From: Pseudoduganella lutea
Lineage (GTDB): Bacteria > Pseudomonadota > Gammaproteobacteria > Burkholderiales > Burkholderiaceae_D
Direction of reading: 5' to 3'
NCBI RefSeq assembly: GCF_004209755.1
Contig: NZ_CP035913.1
Location: forward strand, 3,224,001-3,288,000
DNA length: 64,000 nucleotides
Position numbers and translations under genes: made by a program. Within the stretch, counting starts at the first letter, position 1. Every line of letters starts with the position of its first letter. Below are positions 8,492 through 17,077 of this stretch, piece after piece. The notes below the pieces were generated by a model that saw only the letters and a list, made by a program, of their open reading frames with translations, was not told where the DNA came from and did no database searches.

Positions 8492-9120
8492 AGCCCGGCA
8501 TGAAGCCCACCATCACCAGCGAGCAGCTGACTGGCGACCCCGGCCATCCGGACTACCGCCACCTGTCATCGATCCCCGGTATCCGCGTCGACCTGCGTTA
8601 CGCCACGCGCGACAACTTCGTGGGCTGCGACCTGTACTCGCCCCTCGATTGCGCGTGGCTGCACCGCGAAGCGGCCGAAGCGATCGAACGCGCCGCGGCG
8701 TGGCTGGCGGCCCGCCGGCCCGGCTGCACGCTGCTGGTCCTCGACGCGCTGCGGCCGCACCGCGTGCAGGAACAGCTATGGGAAGCACTGGCCGGCACCG
8801 ACCTGCGCATGTACCTGGCCGACCCGGCGCGCGGCTCGATCCATTCGTTCGGCATGGCGGTGGACGTGACGATCGTCGACGAGCAGGGCCGGGAACTCGA
8901 CATGGGTACCGGTTTCGACGACATGACGGCGCTGTCGCATCCCGCGCTGGAACCCGAGATGCTGGCCACGGGCCGGCTCACCGCGCAGCAGGCCGCCAAC
9001 CGGCAACTGCTGCGCGAAGCCATGTTCGGCGCGGGATTCGTCGGCATCAACACCGAGTGGTGGCATTTCGACTGCGGCGACCGCGACGCCGTGCGCGCCA
9101 CCTATACCCGCGTCTTGTAA
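8488..9120 (+). CDS. ddpX: D-alanyl-D-alanine dipeptidase (VanX/DdpX family)
   Basis: This 210-residue zinc dipeptidase hydrolyses D-Ala-D-Ala to two D-Ala. Zinc and catalytic motifs are visible: SIHSFGMAVDVTIVD gives the SxHxxGxAxD ligands, EWWHFDCG gives the ExxH catalytic Glu and third His, and LDALRPHRVQE carries the conserved Arg. No signal peptide is seen, so it should be cytoplasmic, like E. coli DdpX and VanX. ATG 8488 overlaps the LysR stop; a second in-frame ATG four codons later (8500) is an alternative start. With the D-amino acid dehydrogenase gene at the left edge it could let the cell use D-Ala-D-Ala as a carbon and nitrogen source. Resistance to glycopeptides is unlikely, because no VanH or VanA is nearby. 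Confidence 0.93.
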   Translation: MKPGMKPTITSEQLTGDPGHPDYRHLSSIPGIRVDLRYATRDNFVGCDLYSPLDCAWLHREAAEAIERAAAWLAARRPGCTLLVLDALRPHRVQEQLWEALAGTDLRMYLADPARGSIHSFGMAVDVTIVDEQGRELDMGTGFDDMTALSHPALEPEMLATGRLTAQQAANRQLLREAMFGAGFVGINTEWWHFDCGDRDAVRATYTRVL

Positions 9121-9124
9121 AAAG

Positions 9125-9242
9125 CCAAAACTGGGGACGTACCCTGGTTTTGAGGAAATTTTCCTGCACGAGGGCTGCCCGGCGCCTTGGGCATTCCGAT
9201 ACTCTTGCCTGAAAACAGGGATACGTCCCCAGTTTTTCCAGG
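9125..9242. repeat. REP-type inverted repeat pair, copy 1
   Basis: The left arm (9125-9160) contains AAAACTGGGGACGTACCCTG and the right arm (9207-9242) carries the reverse complement ACGTCCCCAGTTTTTCC, giving a long imperfect hairpin with about 45 unrelated bases in the loop. Copy 2 follows directly. The conserved arms, variable centre and GGGGAC core resemble REP/BIME elements mobilised by RAYT transposases; one such gene lies at 58324, with a GGGGACAGTCCCC hairpin beside it. It may also act as a terminator for the dipeptidase gene and the convergent dacB. Confidence 0.8.
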
Positions 9243-9244
9243 CG

Positions 9245-9360
9245 ACAAAACTGGGGACGTACCCTGGTTTTGAGGAAATTAAAACTTGGTACGTGTGAGA
9301 CCGCGCACCTGTTCCAATAAAATTGCCTGGAAACAGGGGTACGTCCCCAGTTTTTCCAGG
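9245..9360. repeat. REP-type inverted repeat pair, copy 2
   Basis: This is a second copy of the element at 9125-9242, in the same orientation. The left arm (9245-9280) repeats the left arm of copy 1 exactly over at least 30 bases. The right arm (9325-9360) repeats the GTACGTCCCCAGTTTTTCC arm, with CCTGGAAACAGGGG in place of CCTGAAAACAGGGA. The loop sequences of the two copies are unrelated. It ends at the base next to the stop codon of the dacB reading frame. Confidence 0.8.
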
Positions 9361-10991
9361 CTACATCGGTGAGGCGGCGCTGCTGTTGGCGGTCCAGTCG
9401 ATGAGCGCGTCGACGATGCCCCGCCCGGCGGCATGGTCCACGTTGTCGTGGTTGATGATGGCGACGACGATGCATTGCTCGCCGTTCGCATCCGGCACGT
9501 AGCCGGCGACGGCCACGCCGTGGTTCAGGGTGCCGGTCTTGATGCGGGCGCGCGAGGCGGCGGGGCTGGTTTTCAGCCGCCGCTTCATCGTGCCGTCCAC
9601 GGCCACGATCGGCAGGCTGGCCTGGAATTCGGGGCCCACGGCGACTCCGCGGCGGCGGCCAGCACGGCGGCCAGCTGCACGGGCCGCAGGCGCTCGATGC
9701 GCGACAGGCCCGAGCCATTTTCCACCACCATGCCGCCGTCGTCGATGTTGTGGCGCTTGAACCAGCCGCGGACCACCGCCTCGGCACGGGCCTGCGTGGT
9801 GGCCGGCATCGACGTGTCGCCGGTGTTCGCCGCCATCAGCATCGCCAGGCGCTGGCCAGCGGGCAGCGGGCGGCTGCCCAGCGTTTCATCGCCTTGCAGG
9901 CTGCCCAGCGACAAGAACAGCGTGCGGGCCCACGCGTTGTCCGACACCTTCATCATGTCGCGCACCAGTTCCGGCAGCGCGCGGGAGACGTGCGACGCGA
10001 GCAGGCGCGTGCCATCCACGTCCACGCCATGCTCCACGGTAGCCGCGGCCGGGGCACCGGTGTCGTCCGCATTGCCGATCGCGCCCTGCGCCGCGGCGGT
10101 GGCAGCCAGCGTCGACGTGTGCGCCGCCAGGTCCACCGTGCGTGTCTTGCCGGAGATGGTGCCGCCCAGCCGCTTCCACGTGGCGCGCACCAGGCGGTCA
10201 GCGTAGTCGTCGCGATCGAGCACGTTGATGCGGTAGGACTGCCGGCAATTGCGCGGGAACGTGCCATGCAGGACGACGGCCAGCCGCTCGCCCTCCCTGG
10301 CGACCGTCGGCGGCTTCCAGCCGTCTTCCCATTTCGCGCAGTCGCCGTCGACCAGTGCCTGCTCGGAACGCACCGTCACGCGGTCCAGCTCCGGCAGCGC
10401 CGCCGCCTTCACGCGGGCGGTCTTGCCGGTGGAATCCATGTCCACGTGCAGCAGGTTCATGTTGATCAGCAGCGCATCGGGGACCACGTTGTAATACGCT
10501 TCCGGCGCTTCGTCGAAGCGCGGCTTGCCCACGTCCGCGCGGGGCGGCTGGAACAGCTGGCGGTCCAGCACCAGGTCGCCGGCGATCCTGCGCACGCCCT
10601 GGGCCCGCAGGCGTTCCAGCAAATACCGCAGCGCGTCCCCGTCCAGGTCGAGATCGGCGCCGCCGCGCACGAGCAGGTCGCCTTTCAGCACGCCGTCCAC
10701 GATGTCGCCCTTGCTGCGCAACTCGGTGCGGCCACGGAAGGCCGGCCCCAGTTCTTCCAGCGCGACGACCGACGTGATCACCTTCATCGTCGACGCGGGC
10801 AGCATCGGCTTGTCGGCTTCGTGCGAAACGAGGATCGTGTCGCCGCGCAGCACGATCGCGCCGATCGATGCCTCGGGAATACCGGCCGCGTGGGCCAGCC
10901 GGGCCACGGGTTCCGGCAGTTCCGCGCGCGCGGCGCCGAATACGAACAGGCCAAGCAGGGCAAGGTGGCGCAGCCGCATCGTCACTCGCAT
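9361..10991 (-). pseudogene. dacB: D-alanyl-D-alanine carboxypeptidase/endopeptidase (PBP4, S13) with a -1 frameshift
   Basis: A penicillin-binding protein of the PBP4 family, cut into two frames. The first frame (10991 down to about 9636) has a signal peptide (LALLGLFVFGAARA), the SxxK nucleophile in PASTMKVITS and the SxN motif in VSDNAWA. After AAAESPWAP the frame degenerates. The adjacent frame continues PEFQASLPIVAVDGTMKRRL and holds the KTG motif (RIKTGTLNHG) and a normal C-terminus ending at the TAG at 9361-9363. One missing base in the G run at 9631-9634 (C run on the coding strand) explains this; five bases would restore a protein of about 543 residues. As written, the KTG box is lost and the enzyme should be inactive. 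A sequencing error in the homopolymer is a real alternative. It follows the spmAB gene by 10 bases. Confidence 0.85.
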
Positions 10992-11001
10992 TGTCTACCC
11001 C

Positions 11002-12240
11002 TTAACCAAAGAACACATAGGCGACGCAGATCGCCGTGATCACGCCGGCCAGGTCGGCGATCAGGCCGCACGAAATCGCGTAGCGCGTCTTGCGGATGCC
11101 CACCGAGCCGAAATACAGCGCCACGATGTAGAACGTGGTATCGGCCGAGCCCTGGAAGATGCACGCCAGGCGGCCGACGAAGGAATCGGGGCCGTAGGTC
11201 TGCATCGCGTCGATCATCATCGCTTTCGAGCCGCTGCCCGACAGGGGCTTCATCAGCGCGGTCGGCAGCGCCGGCACGAAGTCGGTATTCATGCCCAGGC
11301 CGGAGAACAGCCATTCGAAGCCGGCGACGATGAAGCCGAACACGCCCGCGTTGCGGAACACGCCGATCGCCACCAGCATGCCCACCAGGTAGGGAATCAC
11401 GGTGATCGACGTCTGGATGCCGCCCTTCGCGCCTTCGATGAACGCCTCGTAGACGTTGACCTTCTTGCGCATGGCGCCGACGAGGAACACGGTGATCACG
11501 CCCATCAGGATCAGGTTGCTGACCACCTTCGACACCACCTCGATTTCCGTCTTGGTGAGGAAATTCGTGAAGTACCAGATCATCGCCAGGATCGCCACCG
11601 TGATGCCGCCCATCCACGACAGCAGCACGGAATCGAACAGGTTGATCTTCTGGCGGATCGACACGGCGATGATGCCGGCCACGGTGGCCACGTAGGTGGC
11701 GATCATGCAGGGGATGAAGATGTCCGACGGGTCAGCCGCGCCGAGGATCGCGCGCTGCGCCATGATCGCCAGCGGGATCAGCGTGAGGCCGGACGTGTGC
11801 AGCACCAGGAACATGATCTGGGCGTTGCTGGCCGTATCCTTGTCCGGATTCAGCGATTGCAGGCTTTCCATCGCCTTCAGGCCGAACGGCGTGGCCGCAT
11901 TGTCCAGGCCCAGCAGGTTGGCCGAGAAGTTCATCACCATGTGGCCGGTGGCCGGGTGGTCCTTCGGCACTTCGGGGAAGATGCGCGAGAAGAACGGCGA
12001 GATCACTTTCGCGAACCAGGCGATGGCGCCGGCCTTTTCGCCGATGTTCATGATGCCGAGCCACAGCGTCATCACGCCGGCCAGCGGCAGCGCGATGTCC
12101 ATCACGGCGCTGCGCGCGGAGTCGAACGTGCCGTCGATGATTTTCTTGAAGATCTCCGTGTCGCCGAGGAAGATCCACTGGGCCAGCGCGGCCGCGAAGC
12201 CGACGAGGAAGAAACCGGCCCAGATATAGTTGAGAGTCAT
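11002..12240 (-). CDS. Fused SpmA-SpmB nucleoside-recognition-domain membrane protein
   Basis: This 412-residue membrane protein fuses two Gate (nucleoside-recognition) domains. The N-terminal half resembles SpmA (LNYIWAGFFLVGFAAALAQW, then NLLGLDNAATPFGLKAMESL) and the C-terminal half resembles SpmB (TSITVIPYLVGMLVAIGVFR, then MIDAMQTYGPDSFVGRLACI). In Bacillus the separate spmA and spmB genes sit in an operon with a D,D-carboxypeptidase gene and affect spore core dehydration. Here the fused version sits directly upstream of a D,D-carboxypeptidase in a non-sporulating lineage, so a wall-related transport role is plausible but unknown. I used the ATG at 12240; a TTG two codons earlier is the only nearby alternative. 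No good ribosome site is visible. Confidence 0.88.
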   Translation of the reverse strand: MTLNYIWAGFFLVGFAAALAQWIFLGDTEIFKKIIDGTFDSARSAVMDIALPLAGVMTLWLGIMNIGEKAGAIAWFAKVISPFFSRIFPEVPKDHPATGHMVMNFSANLLGLDNAATPFGLKAMESLQSLNPDKDTASNAQIMFLVLHTSGLTLIPLAIMAQRAILGAADPSDIFIPCMIATYVATVAGIIAVSIRQKINLFDSVLLSWMGGITVAILAMIWYFTNFLTKTEIEVVSKVVSNLILMGVITVFLVGAMRKKVNVYEAFIEGAKGGIQTSITVIPYLVGMLVAIGVFRNAGVFGFIVAGFEWLFSGLGMNTDFVPALPTALMKPLSGSGSKAMMIDAMQTYGPDSFVGRLACIFQGSADTTFYIVALYFGSVGIRKTRYAISCGLIADLAGVITAICVAYVFFG

Positions 12241-12394
12241 AGGCAATGAAAATGGTTGAAACGCGATTCTGCAGGCAAAGTATAGAGTGCGCGATGAAAG
12301 AATGCCGGTCGGGCATGCGAAAAAGTTATAAGGAGCACTGTTGGCGTGATGGGTTGGGCTGGTGCGTGCGGAGCCGCTGTTCTATGCTGCGACC

Positions 12395-14155
12395 ATGATC
12401 CGCTTCCGACAACTCGCCGCCATCGTCCTGCTGGCGGCCGCCTCCACGGCGATCGCCACTGCCGCCAGCCCGGAACCGAAAGTGCTGCGCACGCTGCTGT
12501 CCACCGGCGAGACGGGGCTCGATCCGGCCGTCGCGTCGGACCTGGCCAGCCTGTCGCTGCTGGAAAACCTGTTCGACCCGATGTTGCGCTACGACTACCT
12601 GGCGCGCCCCGTGAAGCTGGTGCCCAATACGCTGGTGGCGATGCCGTCGGTCGATGCGGCCGGCACCACCTGGACCCTGAAGCTCAAGCCGGGCATGTAT
12701 TTCACGCCCGATCCCGCGTTCAACGGCACGCCCCGCGAGGTGACAGCCGCCGACTACGTGTACGCGATCGAGCGCCTGTACGACCCGGCGGTCAAATCGC
12801 CCTGGCTGTTCCTGTTCGAAGGCAAGCTGCTGGGCGACGAAGCGTTGAAGACGAATTTCAACCATGTCACCGGGATTCCCGGCCTGAAGGCCCTCGACCG
12901 CTACACCCTGCAGCTGCGCCTGCGCGCGCCCGACCCGGGGCTGCCGTTCTATCTCGCGCTGCCGGCCACCGGCGCCGTGGCACGCGAAGTGGCGGAAAAA
13001 TACGGCAGCCAGCTGGGCAACCATCCGGTCGGCAGCGGGCCGTTCCGCATCGGTACGTGGAAGCGCAGCGACCGGATCACGCTGCTGGCCAATCCCGCCT
13101 ACCACGGGCGCTGGCAGGGCAAAAAGCTGCCGCTGGTGGACCGCGTGGACGTGAAGATCATGGAAGAATACCAGTCGCGCGTGCTCGGCTACCTGAACGG
13201 CGAATTCGACTATATCGAGCAGGTCCCCGAATCGATGCGCGACCTGGTGCTCGACCCGGCTTCGCAATCGCCGGTGCTGAAACCGGAACTGGCACGCCGC
13301 GGCATGGTGCTCGAACCCTTTCCCGTGCTGCAGACGTATTACCTGTGGATGAACATGGCGCACCCGGTCATCGGCGGCTATACGGCGGACAAGGTGGCGC
13401 TGCGCCGCGCGATCGCGCTGGCCTACGACGGCGCGCAGGATGTAGCGCTGCTGAAGAAGGGCCTGGCGATCCCGGCGCAGTCGCCGCTGCCGCCAAACGT
13501 GCTCGGCTACGGCCCGGCCTATCGCAGCCCCGTCGTGCACAATCTGCCGCTGGCGCGGGCGCTGCTGGACCGCCACGGCTACCGTCGCGGCGGCGATGGC
13601 TACCGCACGCTGCCCGATGGGCGGCCGCTGCTGCTGTCGATGCACAGCGAACCGACGATGGTCGGCCGCCTGCGCGACGAGTTGTGGCGCAAGACGTTCG
13701 AATCGCTCCAGCTGCGCGTGGCGTTCGTGACGGACAAGAAAACGGAGATCATCAAGGCATCGCGGCTGGGCAAGGTGATGATGTTCGAAACAAACTGGGT
13801 GGCCGATTTCCCCGATGGCGACAATTTCTGGCAGCTGCTGTACGGCGGCAACGTGGGCCGCGCCAACTATGCCCGCTTCGACCTGCCGGCCTACAACGTG
13901 CGCTACGAGCAGGCGCAGCGCATGGCCGACAGCCCGGCGCGCACGAAGCTGTACAACGAGATGGCCGACCTGCTGCACGCGTATAACCCGTGGGTGCTGT
14001 TGACGCACCCGATCTCGGCCGACATCCGGCAACCGTGGTTAAAAAACTACAAGCGTCACCCGGTGGAATTCACGAACTGGCGATATCTGGACCTGGAGCC
14101 ACGGCAGCGTTCGTCCCGCACGGACGGCACCGCTAGAATGTCCTCGAAGGAATAG
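12395..14155 (+). CDS. Periplasmic peptide-binding protein (SBP family 5)
   Basis: A solute-binding protein of about 586 residues, OppA/DppA/MppA type. The signal peptide is IRFRQLAAIVLLAAASTA followed by an Ala-rich cleavage region; the ATG at 12395 is chosen because it opens this signal peptide, although the frame extends 11 codons further upstream. Family signatures include LSTGETGLDPAVASDLAS near the N-terminus, TWTLKLKPGMYFTPDP and GSGPFRIGTWKRSDRI. MppA and related proteins bind murein tripeptide, so a muropeptide role is plausible here. No ABC permease or ATPase genes lie next to it, so it would need transporter parts encoded elsewhere. It is divergent from the spmAB gene. Confidence 0.85.
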   Translation: MIRFRQLAAIVLLAAASTAIATAASPEPKVLRTLLSTGETGLDPAVASDLASLSLLENLFDPMLRYDYLARPVKLVPNTLVAMPSVDAAGTTWTLKLKPGMYFTPDPAFNGTPREVTAADYVYAIERLYDPAVKSPWLFLFEGKLLGDEALKTNFNHVTGIPGLKALDRYTLQLRLRAPDPGLPFYLALPATGAVAREVAEKYGSQLGNHPVGSGPFRIGTWKRSDRITLLANPAYHGRWQGKKLPLVDRVDVKIMEEYQSRVLGYLNGEFDYIEQVPESMRDLVLDPASQSPVLKPELARRGMVLEPFPVLQTYYLWMNMAHPVIGGYTADKVALRRAIALAYDGAQDVALLKKGLAIPAQSPLPPNVLGYGPAYRSPVVHNLPLARALLDRHGYRRGGDGYRTLPDGRPLLLSMHSEPTMVGRLRDELWRKTFESLQLRVAFVTDKKTEIIKASRLGKVMMFETNWVADFPDGDNFWQLLYGGNVGRANYARFDLPAYNVRYEQAQRMADSPARTKLYNEMADLLHAYNPWVLLTHPISADIRQPWLKNYKRHPVEFTNWRYLDLEPRQRSSRTDGTARMSSKE

Positions 14156-14210
14156 CTTTTCATCATGCATTCCAAAAAGTTATGGCCGGGTCAGCAATAT
14201 TCATTGGCTG

Positions 14211-14228
14211 GCGCGTTTTTCAACGCGC
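14211..14228 (+). other. Short hairpin in the leader of the TonB receptor gene
   Basis: GCGCGTT at 14211-14217 pairs perfectly with AACGCGC at 14222-14228 across a four-base loop. No T tract follows on the plus strand, so it is a poor intrinsic terminator. It lies about 90 bases upstream of the receptor start and could affect the leader RNA. No function is claimed. Confidence 0.35.
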
Positions 14229-14316
14229 TAACCTCGACCCGCGGGACAGGACGTTGCCACGACAACGCCGCCCGCCAGGCCAGCCGGCGAACACCATTGC
14301 ACATCGGGAGAAGGTC

Positions 14317-17073
14317 GTGAAGGTTAAAAAACTGGCGCACATGATTGCGCTGATGGGTGTCGTGGGTCCGGCCATCGCGCAGCAGGCGGCGCAGCCGATG
14401 CAGCGCGTGGAAATCACTGGTTCGAGCATCAAGCGCGTGGCGAAGGAAGGCGCGCTGCCAGTGCAGACGATCACGCTGGACACGATCCAGAAGGCCGGCG
14501 TGACGAACGCCGAACAATTGATGCGGCTCGTGTCGGCGAACGGCACGGGTGCCGACAACATGACATCGGGGAACAACGTGTTCGGCGCGGATGCCGACCG
14601 CACGTCCGGCGGCGCCTCGTTCGCCTCGCTGCGCGGCCTGGGCCCGAACGCCACGCTGGTGCTGCTCAATGGCCGCCGCATGGGCAACAACGGCGGCAGC
14701 GGCAAGGCCGTCGACCTGAACTCGATTCCGCTGGCGGCGATCGCGCGTGTGGAAATCCTCAAGGACGGCGCCTCGGCGATCTACGGTACCGATGCGATCG
14801 GCGGCGTGGTCAACTTCATCCTGAAGACGGATTACCGGGGCCTGGAAGCCTCCACCACATTGAACGGCACCGAGGCCGGCGGCGGCATGGAACGCCGCTA
14901 CTCGCTGCTGGGCGGCGTGGGCGACCTGGAATCGGATGGCTGGAACGTGATGGCCAGCGTGACGCGCGACGTAAACGACCAGCTGTCGTCAAACCAGCGC
15001 GATTTCGCCAACGGCTACCAGCCCTGGCGCGGCCTGTCGCCGGACACCACCGGCACGCCGTACGCCAACCTGCTGACCGGTGCCGGCAGCGCGCTGGGTA
15101 CCGGCTTCCGCATGCCGGGCGACGCCACCACCTACCTGCAGGCCAACCTGCTGAGCCTTCAAGGCAATTGCGACTCCGTGCCCGGCATGTCGCAATACGC
15201 GAGCGAGCTGTGGACCAATGTCACACCCATCACGCGCACGAAGTTCTCGTGCGCGTATGACTACGGCGGCGACTACGTGATGACCTTCCCGGTCGAGCGC
15301 ACCACCGGCGTGTCGCGCGGTACCTTCAAGCTCAACGCGGATCACCGCGTGTTCGTGGAGCTGCTCGGCTCGCGCACGGAAACCACGGCGCAACTGACGC
15401 CGCTGCAGATCTCCACCACGCTGGCCGCCGGCAATGCCTACCCCGTGGGCGGCCCGCATTACCAGAACCTGTCATCGTATATTCCAAGCTTCGATGCGAC
15501 GAAACCGATTCTCTACAAGTGGCGCGCCACGCCCATCGGCAACCGCACGCAGGATGTGACGCTGGATAACTACCGTGCGCTGGTGGCGCTGGAAGGCACG
15601 CTGGGCGGCAAGTACGACTACAAGCTTGGCCTGTCGAAGTCCGGCAGCAAGGCGCAGGTCGATCTCGTCGACGGCTATGCGTGGACGGACAAGCTGTATG
15701 CCGCGCTGGGCACCGGCATCATCAACCCGTGGGTGGGTGCCGGCCAGTCGCAGACGCAGCAGGCCATGGACCTGATCGAGTCGACCAAGTTCCGCGGCCG
15801 CCTGCAGCATGGCCGCACCACGATGACGCAGCTCGATGGCGCCATTTCCGGCGAAGTTTTCGACCTGCCGGCCGGCGCCGTGTCGATGGCGGCCGGCTTC
15901 GACCTGCGCAAGGAAACCTATTCGTTTGCCCAGGTCGTGGATGCCACGAAGATCCTGCTGGCGCCGGGCAATGCGAACCTGGACCAGGCCACGCGCTACA
16001 TCCGCGCCGTGTATGCCGAGGCGCTCGTGCCCGTGATAAAAGACCTGGAAGTGCAGCTGGCGATCCGCAAGGACAACTACAGCCTGATCGGCGCCACCAC
16101 GAACCCGAAAGTGGCCTTCCGCTACCAGCCCACCGAGCGGCTGCTGTTCCGCGGTTCGGCCAGCAAGGGCTTCCTGGCGCCCAGCTTCACGCAGCTGTAC
16201 GCGGGCCGGCTGTCGCAGGAATTGCCGAACGGCGTGATCGACCAGGAAGGCTGCGCGCGCAATCCGGGCAACCCGGACTTCTGCGCCATTCCCCGCCTCG
16301 ATTACAACACGGGCGGCAATCCGGGCCTGCGGCCGGAAACGTCCAAGCAGGGCACGCTGGGCATCGTGGCGGAGCCGTTCCGGAATTTCTCGATGTCGCT
16401 GGACTGGTGGGCGATCAACATCAGGGACCGCATCCTGAACCGCACGCCGCAAGTCGTGCTGCAGAACTGGCAGTACCTGCAGCAGTACATCGTGCGCGAC
16501 CAGGCTACCGGTGTGATCGACCACGTGGAGGCGGGCTGGATCAACGCCGCCGGCCTGAAGACGCGCGGCGTGGACGTGGGCCTGCGCTACGATGGGACCT
16601 ATAGCGGCTACAAGTATGCGGCGGTGCTGGACGGTACCTACATGGACAGCTTCAAGTTCGCTGAATTCGAAGGCCAGGACTACAAGGAGCAGGTCAGCCA
16701 GTTCAACACGCGCGACGTGTACCTGCGCTGGAAGCACAGCGCCAGCGTGACGGTCTCGAAAGGCAACTGGAGCGCGCTGCTGCTGCAGCGCTATGCATCG
16801 GGCTACAACGACCAGGTGCCGAACGGCGGCAAGAGCGGCTTCCCGGCCGGCTTCGATCCGCGCGTGCACCACTACACGAAATACGATGTGTCGGCGACGT
16901 ACACCGGGTTCAAGAACACGACGCTCACGGTGGGTATCCAGAACCTGTTCGACGAAGAGCCGCCCTTCACCGCGCACAACGTGGACGAAGTGGTGGGTGC
17001 CGGCTGGGATCCGCGCGTGGCCGATCCGCGTGGCCGCGCGCTGTCGTTCAACCTGAAGTACAAGTTCTTCTGA
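14317..17073 (+). CDS. TonB-dependent outer-membrane receptor of the peptidoglycan salvage locus
   Basis: A 918-residue TonB-dependent receptor. The GTG at 14317 is preferred because GGGAGAAGG lies just upstream and the product then begins with a signal peptide (LAHMIALMGVVGPAIAQQ); an upstream ATG in the same frame adds 45 non-signal residues. The plug domain shows VEITGSSIKRVAKEGALPVQ, then SLRGLGPNATLVLLNGRRM and ASAIYGTDAIGGVVNFIL, typical of large sugar or oligomer receptors in Massilia and xanthomonads. The barrel ends RALSFNLKYKFF with the aromatic C-terminus of outer-membrane proteins. Placed between the peptide-binding protein and LD-carboxypeptidase genes, it is a candidate for uptake of muropeptides or wall oligosaccharides. 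This substrate is inference. Confidence 0.9.
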   Translation: MKVKKLAHMIALMGVVGPAIAQQAAQPMQRVEITGSSIKRVAKEGALPVQTITLDTIQKAGVTNAEQLMRLVSANGTGADNMTSGNNVFGADADRTSGGASFASLRGLGPNATLVLLNGRRMGNNGGSGKAVDLNSIPLAAIARVEILKDGASAIYGTDAIGGVVNFILKTDYRGLEASTTLNGTEAGGGMERRYSLLGGVGDLESDGWNVMASVTRDVNDQLSSNQRDFANGYQPWRGLSPDTTGTPYANLLTGAGSALGTGFRMPGDATTYLQANLLSLQGNCDSVPGMSQYASELWTNVTPITRTKFSCAYDYGGDYVMTFPVERTTGVSRGTFKLNADHRVFVELLGSRTETTAQLTPLQISTTLAAGNAYPVGGPHYQNLSSYIPSFDATKPILYKWRATPIGNRTQDVTLDNYRALVALEGTLGGKYDYKLGLSKSGSKAQVDLVDGYAWTDKLYAALGTGIINPWVGAGQSQTQQAMDLIESTKFRGRLQHGRTTMTQLDGAISGEVFDLPAGAVSMAAGFDLRKETYSFAQVVDATKILLAPGNANLDQATRYIRAVYAEALVPVIKDLEVQLAIRKDNYSLIGATTNPKVAFRYQPTERLLFRGSASKGFLAPSFTQLYAGRLSQELPNGVIDQEGCARNPGNPDFCAIPRLDYNTGGNPGLRPETSKQGTLGIVAEPFRNFSMSLDWWAINIRDRILNRTPQVVLQNWQYLQQYIVRDQATGVIDHVEAGWINAAGLKTRGVDVGLRYDGTYSGYKYAAVLDGTYMDSFKFAEFEGQDYKEQVSQFNTRDVYLRWKHSASVTVSKGNWSALLLQRYASGYNDQVPNGGKSGFPAGFDPRVHHYTKYDVSATYTGFKNTTLTVGIQNLFDEEPPFTAHNVDEVVGAGWDPRVADPRGRALSFNLKYKFF

Positions 17074-17077
17074 GCGG

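Noticed and set aside
8488..9120. Vancomycin resistance VanX
   Set aside because: The protein is a VanX/DdpX family member, but no vanH, vanA or vanS/R genes are near and the context is wall salvage in a Gram-negative organism.
9125..9360. CRISPR-like array
   Set aside because: Only two units, each with internal inverted arms and no regular spacer length; no cas genes in the window.
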